Assembly: GCF_019578655.1 (NCBI RefSeq)
Contig: NC_063264.1
Span: 1,116,001-1,180,000, forward strand
Direction of reading: 5' to 3'
Length of the DNA stretch: 64,000 nucleotides
From: Ricinus communis
Taxonomy: Eukaryota > Streptophyta > Magnoliopsida > Malpighiales > Euphorbiaceae
Shown: in pieces, positions 36,274-48,572 of the stretch
Layout: each line of letters opens with the position of its first letter
Position numbering within the stretch: the first letter of the stretch is position 1
The notes under the pieces: generated by a model
What the model saw: the letters and a program-made list of their open reading frames with translations, nothing else
Databases searched by the model: none
What the model was told of the DNA's origin: nothing
Made by a program: the position numbers and the translations under genes

Positions 36274-39200
36274 ATGCACTTCTTCTCTGCTTCTTCTTCT
36301 TCATCATCAAAGGCAACAAGTTTGAATCTTTTCAGTTCCTCTCAAAACTCTAACAATAAAAAATACATAAATCCAGCTTCCAGATTTTCCTTCAAAGTCC
36401 CGACCAAGGCTGCTCGTCCAATCCCATATTCTTCAAAGCAATCCTCTCCAGTTCTTGATCAAAGACCACCACTTTCATCACAATCAAGAAACAGAGAAGT
36501 AAGAAAAGAAACACAAAAGGATTCTTTTGAGGATCTGCTTGTAGTTCGCAGACCTGCAGTGGAGGTTTCTGGTGAAGATTCTGACGATGAAGATGTTGTT
36601 TTTGTTAATGATGATAAGAAATCTTCAGCTATCATTGATGCTGGTCTCGAGAAGTTTGCCAAGAAAATGCCCATTTTTGAACCAGAGAGAATGGAGTTAG
36701 GTTCTTCTTCTTCTCAGGAAAAGCCTCTTGCTGTCAATTTGGACTTGGCTTTGTATAAGGCCAAGGTTTTGGCTAGAGGTTATAGATTTGCAGAGGCTGA
36801 AGTGATACTACAAAAGGTATATATATACAAGTCAATTGGGATGTTCTTGTTCTATTATATGTGTGTATAATTGTGATTTTGGGATATTGAGATTGTGTTT
36901 GAAATTGGGTTCTTGTGATTGTTGTTTTGAAAGTGTATTAACTATTGGTCTGAAGATGGGAGGGCATATGTAGCATTAGGAAAGATACTAACCAAGCAAT
37001 CAAAAACAGCAGAAGCTAGAGCTGTATATGAGAAAGGGTGCCAGGCAACTCAAGGAGAAAATGCCTACATTTGGCAGGTTAGTCATTTTTAAATTACAGT
37101 GTACTGAAATTTAGCTTGTTAATTAACCAATTCCTTGAATTCTTGTTCTAATTGGACTATTGAAATCTAACTTAGTCCAGATTTAAATTGTGAGGCATAC
37201 TTTTGAGTTGCTGATTAATTACGACTTTTGTCCAATTAGTTCCCCATTGATCCTGAAATTTGTCTGTAATGTCAACATAAATGAGACCAGTAATGTGGTT
37301 CTGGGGTTATTAAGATTTAGCAGCATCAATTACATTCTTTTTCATCTTCATTCTTGTATTTTATGTTCACAAACAGTGCTGGGCTGTTTTGGAAAATAAG
37401 ATGGGTAATATAAGGAGAGCAAGGGAGTTGTTTGATGCTGCCACAGTTGCTGACAAAAGACATATAGCTGCCTGGCATGGTTGGGCAGTTCTAGAGCTAA
37501 AACAGGGAAATATCAAGAAGGCAAGACAATTGCTTGCTAAAGGCATCAAGTTCTGCGGTGGAAATGAGTACATATATCAAACGCTTGCACTGTTGGAAGC
37601 TAAAGCAAATCGTTACGAGCAGGCCCGTTATTTGTTTAGGCAAGCCACTAAGTGCAATCCAAAAAGCTGTGCCAGTTGGCTTGTAAGTTCTTAGCATCCT
37701 AAACATTCTTATCTGTAGGCTGTACCAAAGCAAACTTGCGGTCTCAGAGTTAAGTTAACTCGCCAAGTAAGTTTTTCTTTCTGAATACATTGATGTCTCT
37801 TCATATTAGGCGTGGGCACAGGTGGAGGTGCAACAGGAAAACAACCTTACAGCTAGGGAACTTTTTCAGGTATTCCTTTTTATGACTTTTCTTTCATTCC
37901 TCGATTTAGTTTACTGGTTTCGATGACAAAATGGTAATGTCTTTCCATTTTTGCAGAAAGCAGTACAAGCTAGCCCCAAGAATAGATTTGCATGGCACGT
38001 ATGGGGAGTTTTTGAAGCTAATATTGGAAATATCGAAATGGCAAGAAAGCTTTTGAAGATAGGTCACACACTCAATCCGCGGGATCCTGTTCTTCTTCAG
38101 TCTCTTGCATTACTGGAATATAAACACTCTACTGCAAATCTTGCACGAGTGTTGTTCAGGCGGGCATCTGAGTTGGACCCGAAGCACCAACCAGTATGGA
38201 TTGTAAGGCATTTCTTTCTGCACTACCAAGAACTATTAACGCAGCTCATTCCACTTCTCTGTCATAAATAAACTGATTTGACTGATTAAAATCCCAAACT
38301 ATTTAGGCTTGGGGATGGATGGAATGGAAAGAAGGAAATATCTCCGCTGCTAGAGAGCTATACCAGAGAGCACTTTCAATTGACTCGAGTAGTGAAAGTG
38401 CTGCTAAATGTCTACAGGTAATGCCTGTGTATGAGAAGATAATGCGTATGTGGCTTCTCGTATTTAGTAAATCTTAACGTGCATGTCTTATTGAAATGCA
38501 ATCCGTGGCAGGCTTGGGGTGTTCTTGAACAGAGAGTTGGCAACTTATCGTTAGCTCGTAGATTATTTAGATCATCGCTGAATATAAACTCCCAGAGTTA
38601 TATAACATGGATGACATGGGCTCAATTTGAGGAGGACCAAGGGAACTCTGTACGAGCTGAGGAAATTCGTAACCTTTATTTTCAGCAAGTAAGTAGCTGC
38701 CATTTTGCCTGTTGCACGTTTGGTCTGGCATAAGAATACATTTTCTCCTCTGAAGTATTTTCTGGGTCTTAACCTGAATTCATGTAACCTTGCCTTGAAG
38801 TATTTTCTCCTTTTCATTTCATTTCTTCCCTTTAACATGCATGTTCGTTTTTCTGTTACTTGGAAAGTGGGGTGCAGATGGTGAATGTGCTTGTGCCTCT
38901 TTTAATTGCAAGTCTTGTAAATAGATTTAGATTGTGTGTGCCACAGCGAACTGAAGTTGTAGATGATGCTTCATGGGTTATGGGAGTTCTAGACATCATT
39001 GATCCAGCACTTGACAGCATAAAGAGACTCCTGAAATTTGATCAGAATAAGGAGCAGGAGTCTTCTAGTAGTAAACCAGGCAAATATGAAGCTAATGCTA
39101 ATGTTCCTTCAAGTAATGCCGATGGCAATCTCACAAGAAGTAGAAGTGGATTTGATTTAGATTCTTTCATCAAGGAAAGGCTGTCTTTAGATCAATCAAA

Positions 39201-39306
39201 GGTGGATGTTCAGTTGGAAACATCGGGCAACCCAACACCATGGAGAGTTTCACAGAGAAGACTATGGAGATCATCGCCCACAAAATTATCAAAAACTAGA
39301 ACTTAA
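36274..39306 (+). CDS. HCF107: HCF107, chloroplast psbB/psbH mRNA maturation factor (HAT/TPR repeat protein)
   Basis: Eight exons: 36274-36816, 36934-37077, 37377-37682, 37810-37869, 37957-38202, 38307-38417, 38512-38688, 38947-39306. Total 1947 nt, 648 aa, close to Arabidopsis HCF107 (about 650). The N-terminus is Ser/Thr/Asn-rich with few acidic residues, a typical plastid transit peptide, followed by an acidic linker (EDSDDEDVVFVNDD). From about residue 155 there are tandem half-a-TPR (HAT) repeats with repeating W-x-x-W/A-x-x-E cores (CWAVLENKMGN, AWHGWAVLELKQGN, AWAQVEVQQEN, AWHVWGVFEANIGN, AWGWMEWKEGN, AWGVLEQRVGN). The C-terminal domain begins RTEVVDDASWVMG. HCF107 and its algal homologue Mbb1 bind the psbH 5' leader, protecting the processed end and aiding translation, and so are needed for photosystem II. 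The TAA stop at 39306 ends the frame. Confidence 0.96.
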
Positions 39307-40932
39307 TGGTAGAATTCAATTCTGATAATCTTGAGCCACTATAGGCCAGGTTGATATTTGGAATACTGTAAACTTTGCACTCATTGACACTGATAGTAAC
39401 AGCAGAATGTGTTCACAATCTGTATAGTGTTATTCATATAAGAAAATGAGAAAGTTTGACATTTTTTTTTCTTTTTCCCCATCTTTGGCTAAATAATTGT
39501 ATAGATTACAATAAATCTTTACTTGTCAAGATCATTGCTTTATGTGTTCCTCGGGATTGAATGCTTGCTTTCTTCCTTCAACTCATAAATTCAAGAAGAT
39601 AACCAAATCAATGGTTTATCAATTACTCGAATGAGACTTGACGGAGTTATGGAGGTCAGAAGCTACTTATGTTTAACATTCACATTACAAAAGTCAGGTG
39701 CTTCTAATTTTCTTTGAAATTTTTATTAACTATCTAATAATATCTGCTTGTAAAGGAAATTTTAAATTTATAAAAATTCAAAAAAAAATTAAAATTTAAA
39801 GAAATACATAGAAAAATAGTTAAATTTTTTTTGTTTTATCAAACCAATTATTTTTTTGACTTGGCCATAGCCCTATAATCCATGATAGCATAGGGTATGT
39901 GAACTTTGATATACACGTGGAATTATAATAAGATAGGAGAGACTGATCTAAGCCGTCTGAATTGAATTTAAAGGCCAATTTGCGAGGTTGATGAAATGGA
40001 CAATCCCGAGCTGAAAGCCCATTTTGCAACATTGAAAAAGAATTGTTGATGGCCCAGCACTCCTCAGCCCAACAAGTTTGTGGGAAAGCGAGTTCTATAT
40101 TTACACTGGAGGCTTATGTTAACCTTATGTCATCTAACTATATTCCTCTGAAAAATAAGTATATACATGGAAAAGAGAGAATTAAAATGTAACCAATCAA
40201 GGAAGGTTTCAGATATTAATTTGTGGGTTATGATAGAATCCAGATAAGCTTTAATGGGCTAATGATAATATGCGAATTACAGCGGCACCTTTCTGCCCTT
40301 TGCTTGTATAAGATTTATTAGCATTACATCAAATATTGTACAGCAGATGGGGATTATATTTCCATATGTATTTTGGTACTCTTCTTGCATATCTGCACCA
40401 TCATATCATATCTAAAGGTTTCTTGCATTGATTCATTAAGTTTTGTGATCCAATAACTGATATGTTATATCATCAATAAGTGATATGTAAGGAGATAATT
40501 GTTCTTGTTGTGTTTTACGATTTATAGTGTATTATACAACTAGCTTTAAATAAATAAAAAAAATTACCTGATGTACTAGGAAAAACAAAGCGAGTTGACT
40601 GATGGTAGGATTTGAGGTAAATATGAAGAATAGAAGCATATGTTGCTTGCATGTCTTATATTTCTTATCTTGAAATTATTTGTATTTTCAGATAAATTTT
40701 GATATCACCGTTCCGTTCTAGTAGTAAAAAGATCTGGTTACAGCTGAAATGTACTTGTTGGGTGCTAAAAATTATATATCAAATTATAACATCGAAAGAA
40801 AATTAGTATTATCCCAGATAAACAATAGAAAATGTGAACTAAAAATCCATATATTATTATACTCTACTATGCAATTAAATGCTTTTAAAAATAGTTTAGG
40901 GCACAAAATTAAGCACAGACAAGCTAGCAAAC
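39307..40932. other. Convergent intergenic region (HCF107 3' end and HLS1-like 3' end)
   Basis: Both flanking genes end here. The first 200 bp are likely the HCF107 3'UTR. The remainder is AT-rich with no coding-like frame and no repeat I recognise. Confidence 0.55.
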
Positions 40933-42683
40933 CTAAAAATCTCTTGGATCAACAAATAAATTCCCTGCTTGGCCCATCGCCATAAGTTCATCATTGCTAC
41001 CTGTAGTGATGCCATTGACTTTCTTCAAATACCAAAGATCATCAATGAATGACATGGAGGGTTCATGTGGCACATACTGCATTAGAGGATCAGTGACTCC
41101 TAGCTCAGTAGTAATCACTTTGCAGTCCTTAACATTTTCTGCCATTCTTGATGTGAATATCCATATAGCTCTCATTAGCTCCTGCAGTCTTGCTCCCTCT
41201 CCATATAGCCCGTACAGAAACAGGAAACCAAATGGTTTTTGCAGTGAGTCGCATATTGGTAACTTAAGGCAAGGAAGAATCTTGTCTCTTGCGTGACTTA
41301 AAGTTGCATGGAAAAACTTAAGTGGATGATGAGACTTTCGAATGTGAAGCTTGTATGCCTCACAAGAATTCCATATGCTAAAAATAACCCAAGAACTTGG
41401 AGTTTTACTAAGGATGTCTTCATCTTCATGATTCTTCTCATTGTTGTGCAAGATTATCCATTCGTCTTCTTTAAAATAAGATACCCATGTACCAAGACTT
41501 AGCTTTTCCTTCAGTAGAGCATCAATATCCGTTGGATATATATCTTTTCCCCTTAGCTTGTTATTGTATAAAGAAATTGCTTGATCTATTTGGAGCTTTT
41601 CTATCTTAATATCTTCAGACAAACTCTTTACAGGGAGACTGGCTTGTTGAACAAATATGACCAGTGAACCAAAGTTAATGTAATTGCACTTGGAAGTGAA
41701 GAGATTTGTAGAGGCTACATTGTTCTTTTCAGTGGCTAAAAAAAAGTAATGTGCTCCATTGCCCACAAGCCATTCTTCAACTGACTTGACAAGTTTTAAC
41801 CCAATCCCCATCCGTCTACAATAGTTTAAAAGAAACGAAAATAATTATACACAGTACTTCCCAAAAACGTACTATTTACTTAGTTGGCAAAACAATTTTC
41901 TTTTCAACAGTCGATGAGCCATGTAATCAATTGTAAATAGCATGGAAAAGAAAAAAAAACTCTTCATCTATATGCATACGCTAAGAAAAAGAAAATCGGT
42001 CAAGTTTGGAAACCAACCAAAAAATTATGTTTACGAGTTTGAATCCTGATCGAACTCCGCTCTAAAAGAAAAATACTTGCGGAGTATTTCTATTCTGCAG
42101 AGAGAGAGAGAGAGAGAGAGAGAGCATGTACCGATGCTTTGGGGAGACTCTGAGGCCAAGAATGCAACCCAACCTCACATATGTTGCGGAGAATCTAGTC
42201 CCCACACACTTGATGCATCCTCTAACCACACCGACAAGTTCCCCATTTTCACGCAGCTCCGCAACCTGCAGGGCCATTTACAAGCTCATTATAATGGCTT
42301 AGAAATCCATTTATTCATATCAAATATATTGTGCTATGGGGGGGGACAAAGAAAGAGTTTCTTAGCTAGCATAGAAAAGCAGATATTATATATAGATAGA
42401 TACAAGAATATATGTACACATTTCGGAAATGCTGTAAAAGCTAGAAAAGAAAAAGAAAAAGAAAAGCAGCAACACCCTCTCCTTTTTAATTTATACCTAC
42501 CAGCATAATATGAACAGGGTAAAACCTAATCCTACACAAGGGGTCACCCATCATGTGGGTGAAAATTGAGACCTCCTTATTAGACCTTATCTCACAATTC
42601 TTCTCAAGCTTCCCCACCACTTTAATATCTCTGTCTTCATTGTATTCCCTAATTAGAATCTTGTTATCTAACTTGTCTGCCAT
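40933..42683 (-). CDS. HOOKLESS1-like GNAT N-acetyltransferase
   Basis: Three exons: 42683-42501, 42265-42132, 41815-40933; total 1200 nt, 399 aa, matching the HLS1 family (about 400). It starts MADKLDNKILIREYNEDRD, the family N-terminus. The acetyl-CoA binding motif A spans the exon 2/3 junction: LRVSPKHR then RMGIGLKLVKSVEEW (the R-x-x-G-x-G signature). The long C-terminal region, with STNLFTSKCNYINF and the CLKLP and FGFLFLYGLYGEG blocks, is specific to HLS1-like proteins. HLS1 is needed for apical hook formation and links ethylene, light and auxin responses; it has been reported to acetylate histones. Whether this is HLS1 or one of its paralogues is not resolved. The second intron starts with a (CT)n tract ending in GCAG, a possible decoy acceptor. 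Confidence 0.94.
42099..42124. repeat. (AG)13 microsatellite next to an HLS1-like splice donor
   Basis: Lies inside intron 2 of the HLS1-like gene, starting about 7 bases from the donor. On the sense strand it reads (CT)n followed by GCAG. Confidence 0.95.
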
Positions 42684-42804
42684 TTCTTTTTTCTTTCCCT
42701 AAAAGAAGTAACTTTGTCACTAGATATGAAATGAGGAAAAATATTTTTTTTTTCAATATGTTAGCTAGCTAGCTGCCATATAGCTCATCTCCATTTTACA
42801 TTCT

Positions 42805-42836
<32 letters not shown>

Positions 42837-43423
42837 ATATGTATATATATATGTATGAATACATATCATATATACAAGGGTACTATTTATATTGGTTTAT
42901 TTATGCTAGCTTCTTTCTTTTGATGTCTTAATACCTCCATGTATTGACTTTTGTTTGCTTCTGCATTGTGTCAATGTTTTACATGATTAAGTTGTACCAT
43001 ATAACTCGAAGCACATACTGGCAATTCTTGTTACTATCTTCCTTTTGAACTCTTTTTTATTTTCTAGTTAGGCTTAGCAAGTATGTGAAAGGTAGCAAAG
43101 TATTTGAGCCAACCCATGACTCTGAATGATAAGTAGTAAACCATCTACGTCTGCACCACAAAAACGGAACAATAATGTTACGAAGCGATTCGCTCAATCT
43201 TTGTAATTATTGTAATCTCTGTTTTTCCATGTCGGTTCATGAGGTCAAGTTTGCAGCCTTTTGAAATAGAAACCACAAGAAACAAAAATGAGTAGGCACA
43301 ATTATAAGGTAGTGATAGATGCTTGTGTCTATATATACAATATAAATTGTATCATCTTCAGCACCAGTTTCATTGGCTTTAATTTATTAATCTATACAAA
43401 TTAAGGAGATATGAAGATAGGAT
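42684..43423. other. Upstream region of the HLS1-like gene
   Basis: AT-rich, with interrupted TA runs at about 42806-42855 in the probable promoter. No gene recognised. Confidence 0.5.
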
Positions 43424-44006
43424 TAGGGCTGTAAGTAAACTAAATATCCAGAGAGCTATTCGTATTTCGGTTCAATAAAGATTCGATTAAGATTATTCAT
43501 TAAGTTTAATTTAAATTTCAAAATAAATAACTTTATTGAGTCAAATTTGAACTTGACATAATTTGAATTCATTAGTTCGTGAATTACTCAAAAGTTCAAT
43601 CTTTAGTTTGGTTCATTTAAAAAACTTGCGAATAGGCTCTTGATTTGGCTCATGAACATGCTCGTTTATAAATATATCTATAAGTCCATTTGGTAACTCG
43701 AATTTGAATCCAAATAATTTATTTTTAAATTTATAATATTTATATATATTCAATATAATATTAATATATATTATACATATATATTTATATAAAATAATAC
43801 TAACTATGATATTTTTTATTAATAACTAATAAAAAAAATATTTAATGAACTTATGCTCTTTTATTATATAATTATTTAATAAGTCATATTTGAATTTTGC
43901 TCGTTTAGCATAATAAATAAGCTATTTATGAACTGAAGTCAAATTAGTTAAAAGTTGAATAATTCTAAAACAAACAAAATTCGAAATTTTGCCAAACTAC
44001 ACCTAA
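43424..44006. mobile_element. Probable degraded non-autonomous DNA element with eroded terminal inverted repeats
   Basis: The left end reads TTAGGGCTGTAAG and the reverse complement of the right end reads TTAGGTGTAGTTT, a weak inverted match. Between them the sequence is about 580 bp of AT-rich DNA with recurrent CTCGTTTA/TTCATGAAC-type words, as in dispersed plant repeats that start with TAGGGGTGTAAA-like ends. No clear target-site duplication and no coding capacity. The boundaries are tentative. Confidence 0.3.
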
Positions 44007-45699
44007 CAAGTTGGCTCCAACTCGTTAAAATTTAGCTCTAACTAGTTCAGTACAGGCACGATAAGACTGAGTATATATATATAATACTACTAGCATGCAA
44101 ATTATTGTTAATAATGAAAGCTTTTAGGGTCGTCTAACTCCACAAAATGGAGTTCTCCGTTAAGAAAAGAAAAAGAAGAAGAAGAGAAGGAACAATAAGT
44201 GGATAGGATTATTTGATGAAAGATAAATATATTGTTGTCTTGCAACAAAATAAAAGAGAATTTCATTTTGGTTACGCAAATTCTTTTCAATTGATAACAG
44301 TCCAAAAAAGATGTCGGCGAAGTTTTAGTGGAAGAATAATAAAAATTGTGCTATTCATTTGTTAGTATTCATTTTGTTGTATTTGCTGTTTTATTCTCTG
44401 CTACCCAGTAATGCCATTGATGTAGCAAAACCATGTGAAAAAGGCATATGCATGAATCATTCGGGCATATATGTTGTGTTGATTTTCTAGCTTTCAGATT
44501 ATATCCCCACCCCAACTGCTGAAAGTGGGTCTTCAGCTTCATAATTGTCTTTTGTTTTGTAATTATGGCTAGCTGCAATGGAATCCACACAATATATAGC
44601 AGACAGTTTGAATTGTGATGCCCTTAATGGTAGAACTGATGGATAATTATGTATATTTCGTGGGTTGCCATTCAAACCTTTGACTAAGTTTTTAGTTGTT
44701 ACAATCAATATTTTGATTGGGCTATCTTATTCAGACATCATATTCACTGTTATTAGTTAGTTCTCATATCAAATGATAGACGCGGTGTACATTTTATTTA
44801 GAAGAAAAACTAATGCATTGATTAGCAAGCGATTGACATCAACGTGGTGGCGACATGTTAATATGCGTACGAATATGACTGACAGAGATTAAAATATTAT
44901 TCATAAATTGAAAATCAAATTCAAACTTTTGTAATCATTAACCCTTGGAAGGAAATGACGCGTTGAATGTTTCAGCGCCAACACAGTTAAATAACAGATA
45001 AAGGTAAGTAAGTGCAGGGTTCTGTTCTGATTTTAAGATTTTGATAGGGAAAATTCAACAAAATAATGAGTTAGGGATCATGTCGTCTAACCCTGTTCCA
45101 GAAAACCTGAAACTTGGATCTTCTGCAAACACACTTGATATCCAAGAAAAAGAGGGCCTGTTTATACAGAATTAGTCAATACACCTAGTGATCAAGATTC
45201 AAGTTTAGTCCCATCCTAAAATAGAACCATAAATAAATAAATAAGAAATAACCTCAAGTCTAGTCCCATCTTAAAGGAGAAGAAAAAACAAAAGATTCTC
45301 GTCTACTCGCACAGAGTTTACTCAAATTTTGAAATTTAGAGAATACTCACTAATTTGAGAATTTATTGACTCAAATTAAAAACTCGAAAGTGCTCAAATT
45401 ATTTGCTAAAAAATCACCATTTTGGTAATAAAAAAACCAGCACTATAAACCCAATTCCTTTTTATTATGCCTTTCTAAAATATATGAGAATCCAACATTT
45501 ATATTAGCTCTTGAATATCTCCGAATAAGAAAAGCATTTGATTCAATATGTATCATAATTTTCCTTTCTAGACACAAGCTATAGTCCAATCTCTTCCAAA
45601 CTACTCAATCACACACGGGACGTTATTACAAGATACTCTCTTTGAAAGATAAAAAAGAGAAAAAATCTACCAGAAGAACGTACCGAGTCAACTTTCGAG
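44007..45699. other. Intergenic region, no gene supported
   Basis: Mixed spacer between the suspected DNA element and the RNase H-like fragment. A few short frames have no recognisable family. Part may be further decayed retroelement sequence. Confidence 0.45.
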
Positions 45700-45857
45700 A
45701 TCACTTGTCAAAAGCGTTCTACCAACATTAATCATAAAGCGTCCTCTTCCCTGCCCATTCATATCATGCATTAAGCCACCTGCCCTGCAAAATCAGGAAC
45801 CCCTCTGCTACAACTATCAATATTTAACTTAATTCGGCCATAACGAGGAGGCCCCCA
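45700..45857 (-). mobile_element. Fragment of a plant RNase H-like (RVT_3) domain, probably from a non-LTR retroelement
   Basis: On the minus strand the first 80 bases read WGPPRYGRIKLNIDS, then CSRGVPDFAG. After a one-base frameshift it continues GGLMHDMNGQGRGRF and INVGRTLLTSD. This matches the start of the RNase H-like domain often found at the C-terminus of plant LINE polyproteins (pattern W-x-P-P-x-x-G-x-x-K-L-N-x-D, then G-x-A-G-x-G-G). Only this piece is seen; reverse transcriptase was not found nearby. A free-standing host RNase H-like gene relic is an alternative. Confidence 0.6.
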
Positions 45858-46293
45858 TCATATTAGTCTCCATCTAAACTTTGAGATTATATAACCTCTC
45901 TATCAGAACATATTGTTGGCAATTTGCGTTTATATGTATATGCAAATTGTGCTTAAGGAGTAAGTGACTAGGAGAATTGCAATTTTGTCTTAAAAACAAT
46001 ACTTATCTAACTAATTAGAAGACTATTTAATCATCAATCACTTTCAGAGATATCAAAGATTAATTAATTTCCATGGATTGACACCTCCGTCTTAAAACGT
46101 GCGAGGAAGCAGATTCCAGTGTCAAGTCGAGTACAATTATCTAATCATGCAAGACACGTGGAAAAATCACGGCTAATAACAACAAAAATCTGCAGTTTAT
46201 CAAGAAAATGTAGAAACAATCCCTAGTCAAAACCCTAACCAAACACCAAAAAGAAAAAAACACATCAAGCAAGCAAAGCAATAGAGAAACTTA

Positions 46294-47139
46294 TCAGAAT
46301 TCCCAGCTGTACGAATCCACAAACAGAGAGGAATCATCCTCTGCGCCTGCACCTGCACCTGAACCTGCAACTGCAGCAGCTCCATCATAAGTGCCAAAAG
46401 AGTCCACGTCAGCAAAACCAGCAATATTGTTAAAACTATCAACGCTACCATAAGCAACAATACTCCTCTTCCTCCTGTTAGTCCTCTTTGATATCCGCCG
46501 TTTGTGGCTGATTTTAAAAGAAGATACTAATAAATCCTTTGAACTCATGACACCATCACCACCGCAACAATCTCTACCCTTTGGTTCAGACTGAGACTGA
46601 CCAATGGTCTGATTGATTGAACAGCACATTCCTGCCAGTTCAAAGAATCCAGGTCTTGCTTAACCTGATCAAGCGAGATGGAGGAATCGTACGGCCAGAA
46701 ATTATTGTTGTCGTTGTTGTCTTTAAGTGTTGAACGCTGTGGAGTTATCAGATCAATAGTGTTCAACGCGTCATACAGCTCAGACTGCGAGATAAAGTAA
46801 AATAGAATCATTGGAGTGGATTTCGATTCAACTCTATGTTGCTCAATCAAATAACACATCACGTACCTTATGGCGATTGTGTAGTTTCTTAAATCCGTGA
46901 ATAAAAATCACCTTTATTTCATTAGAAAAAGAATATAATTAATTAGTAAGTTGTGTTTGGTTTGCGAGAAAAATGGAATATTTTATTTTTCTTGGCAAAC
47001 AAACAAACGGAATAAAGGAAGAAAAAAAAAACACCTCATTGAGATGATCAATGCTAAAAGCGTCGCTGTAGCGATTATGAAAGAAATGTTCGTCAACTTG
47101 AAGCGTAAAAGGCTTCTTGTTCTTGAGGCCTTTCCCCAT
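46294..47139 (-). pseudogene. Unidentified two-exon gene with an apparent frameshift in exon 2
   Basis: Exon 1 (47139-47035) encodes 35 residues: MGKGLKNKKPF, then FFHNRYSDAFSIDHLNE. Exon 2 starts at 46784 after a CGCAG acceptor: SELYDALNTIDLITPQR, an Asn-rich run, then LDQVKQDLDSLNWQECAVQSI. In that frame a stop follows at 46545, giving 114 aa with an unconvincing tail. A second frame is open for 112 codons from 46629 to 46294 and looks protein-like: Ser-rich, then a basic cluster KRRISKRTNRRKRS, a Gly/Ala run and a C-terminus ending YSWEF. The two frames meet at a tandem GATT repeat near 46609-46619. One extra GATT unit would join them into about 199 residues. It could be a pseudogene, an assembly error, or a polymorphic allele. 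I recognise no domain or function. Confidence 0.6.
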
Positions 47140-47632
47140 TCTTTTCTTAATGTAACAATGGGGCCTGCGTACTGTGTATGAGTGCCTGGACTTGTTTGTT
47201 GTAGTGTAACTGCTTCTTAAATTACGAAACTAGCCGTGTTTTACGTGCTAAGATGGTAACCTATGAAATTAGAACTATAAACACTGAAATTAAGAGGTGC
47301 GGTAGTTCTGATATGAAAGGCTGTGTCCTTTGCTGGCCCAGTATTATTGAGTTTGTTTGGTTGCAGTTTGTACTTCATGTTCAATGATGAAATAAAACCA
47401 AAAGCTCTGCTAGTACAAACCAAAAAGCCGAAAAGATAAAAAGGAGGCCAAATCCTACAAGAGGATTGACATGTTATATTCTTCCTTCAAATTACTTTAA
47501 ATTTGCTGCACTCTAGTAATTTGGCGCATTTGATGATTACTTACTGCACAAGAATGATGAATGACATTATTAATATAATGTTGATTTGTTTAACAAAATC
47601 ACAGACTAGTTTTTAGTTTCAAATATATGTAC

Positions 47633-47669
<37 letters not shown>

Positions 47670-48572
47670 ACCTTATCATGATTCATGAATATGAATAATT
47701 ATTTTTCTTAATAGTTTCTTTTCTTTTTAATCTTGCAGCATGTCAATATTTGTTTAATTGACTGAACTCCTTACATGACGTACAGGTTCAGGATGTAATT
47801 CTGTAAGAGACCTTAACTAATTTGTCTGTGTAATCATTGAGGTATCTTTTGAACATATGATATGCAAAATATAGGAATGAAATTTTATTTTGTATTCTAT
47901 TTTCACTTTTATGGTGATAGAATCAAATAAAAATAAAATGATTGGAAAAGGAAAAAAGGTTCCAATCACCAGAGAAGACAAGTGAAAATGCATAATCATC
48001 AAATCGTACGATAAAGACTGCCAAATTACAAGGCACAGTGTATGAGTTAAAGAAAAATATACGAATAACAATAATAAAAAGTTTCAGATTCTGTTCAGAA
48101 GAAAGAGAATTCCGGATCACGCAGGCTGGTCTGGTCTAGGGCCCAATGCATTGCCTTTTGAGTTGTACAAGGTCTAAATACCGACCCGAAGAGGCGCAAA
48201 TCTTTTCCAAGTCAAGCCATGTAAACTAATCCACGGATGTGATTCTTGCTTTTTTCACCCAAAGAAAAAAGTTAAAAAAAAAAAAAAAAAGGAAATCAAA
48301 ATAAAAGAATGAAACAAAATGACCAAAGAACCTAAACTAGAAACATTTTTTCATTTTTGTATCATTGACAAGTTCTTGAGGATTTGAGGTCGAGTATAAG
48401 CACCTTGGAAATGTCCGGGTTAGTATCATCAAGGGAAATGCATCTTGATTTTCAAACCATGCAAAACTGGTGAACTAAAGATGCTCAAACGTAGCAGTAC
48501 AGCAATGGCATTGGGGAATCAAGCAACAAAGAGCCTAGAGTACGAGTAAATTCATTCTACTGTTTTTTAAGC
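47140..48572. other. Upstream region of the unknown gene and 3' region of ALDH22A1
   Basis: Both flanking genes are on the minus strand. The first few hundred bases should hold the promoter of the unknown gene, and the last part the ALDH22A1 3'UTR. A (CT)n microsatellite lies at 47636-47667. No gene recognised. Confidence 0.5.
47636..47667. repeat. (CT)16 microsatellite
   Basis: An uninterrupted CT run in intergenic DNA about 0.5 kb upstream of the unknown two-exon gene. Confidence 0.95.

Noticed and set aside
41000..41502. Plus-strand frames of 100 and 64 codons
   Set aside because: Antisense to the third exon of the HLS1-like gene.
42077..42508. A 143-codon plus-strand frame
   Set aside because: Antisense to HLS1-like exon 2 and flanking introns, and opens with a microsatellite-encoded repeat (REREREREH).
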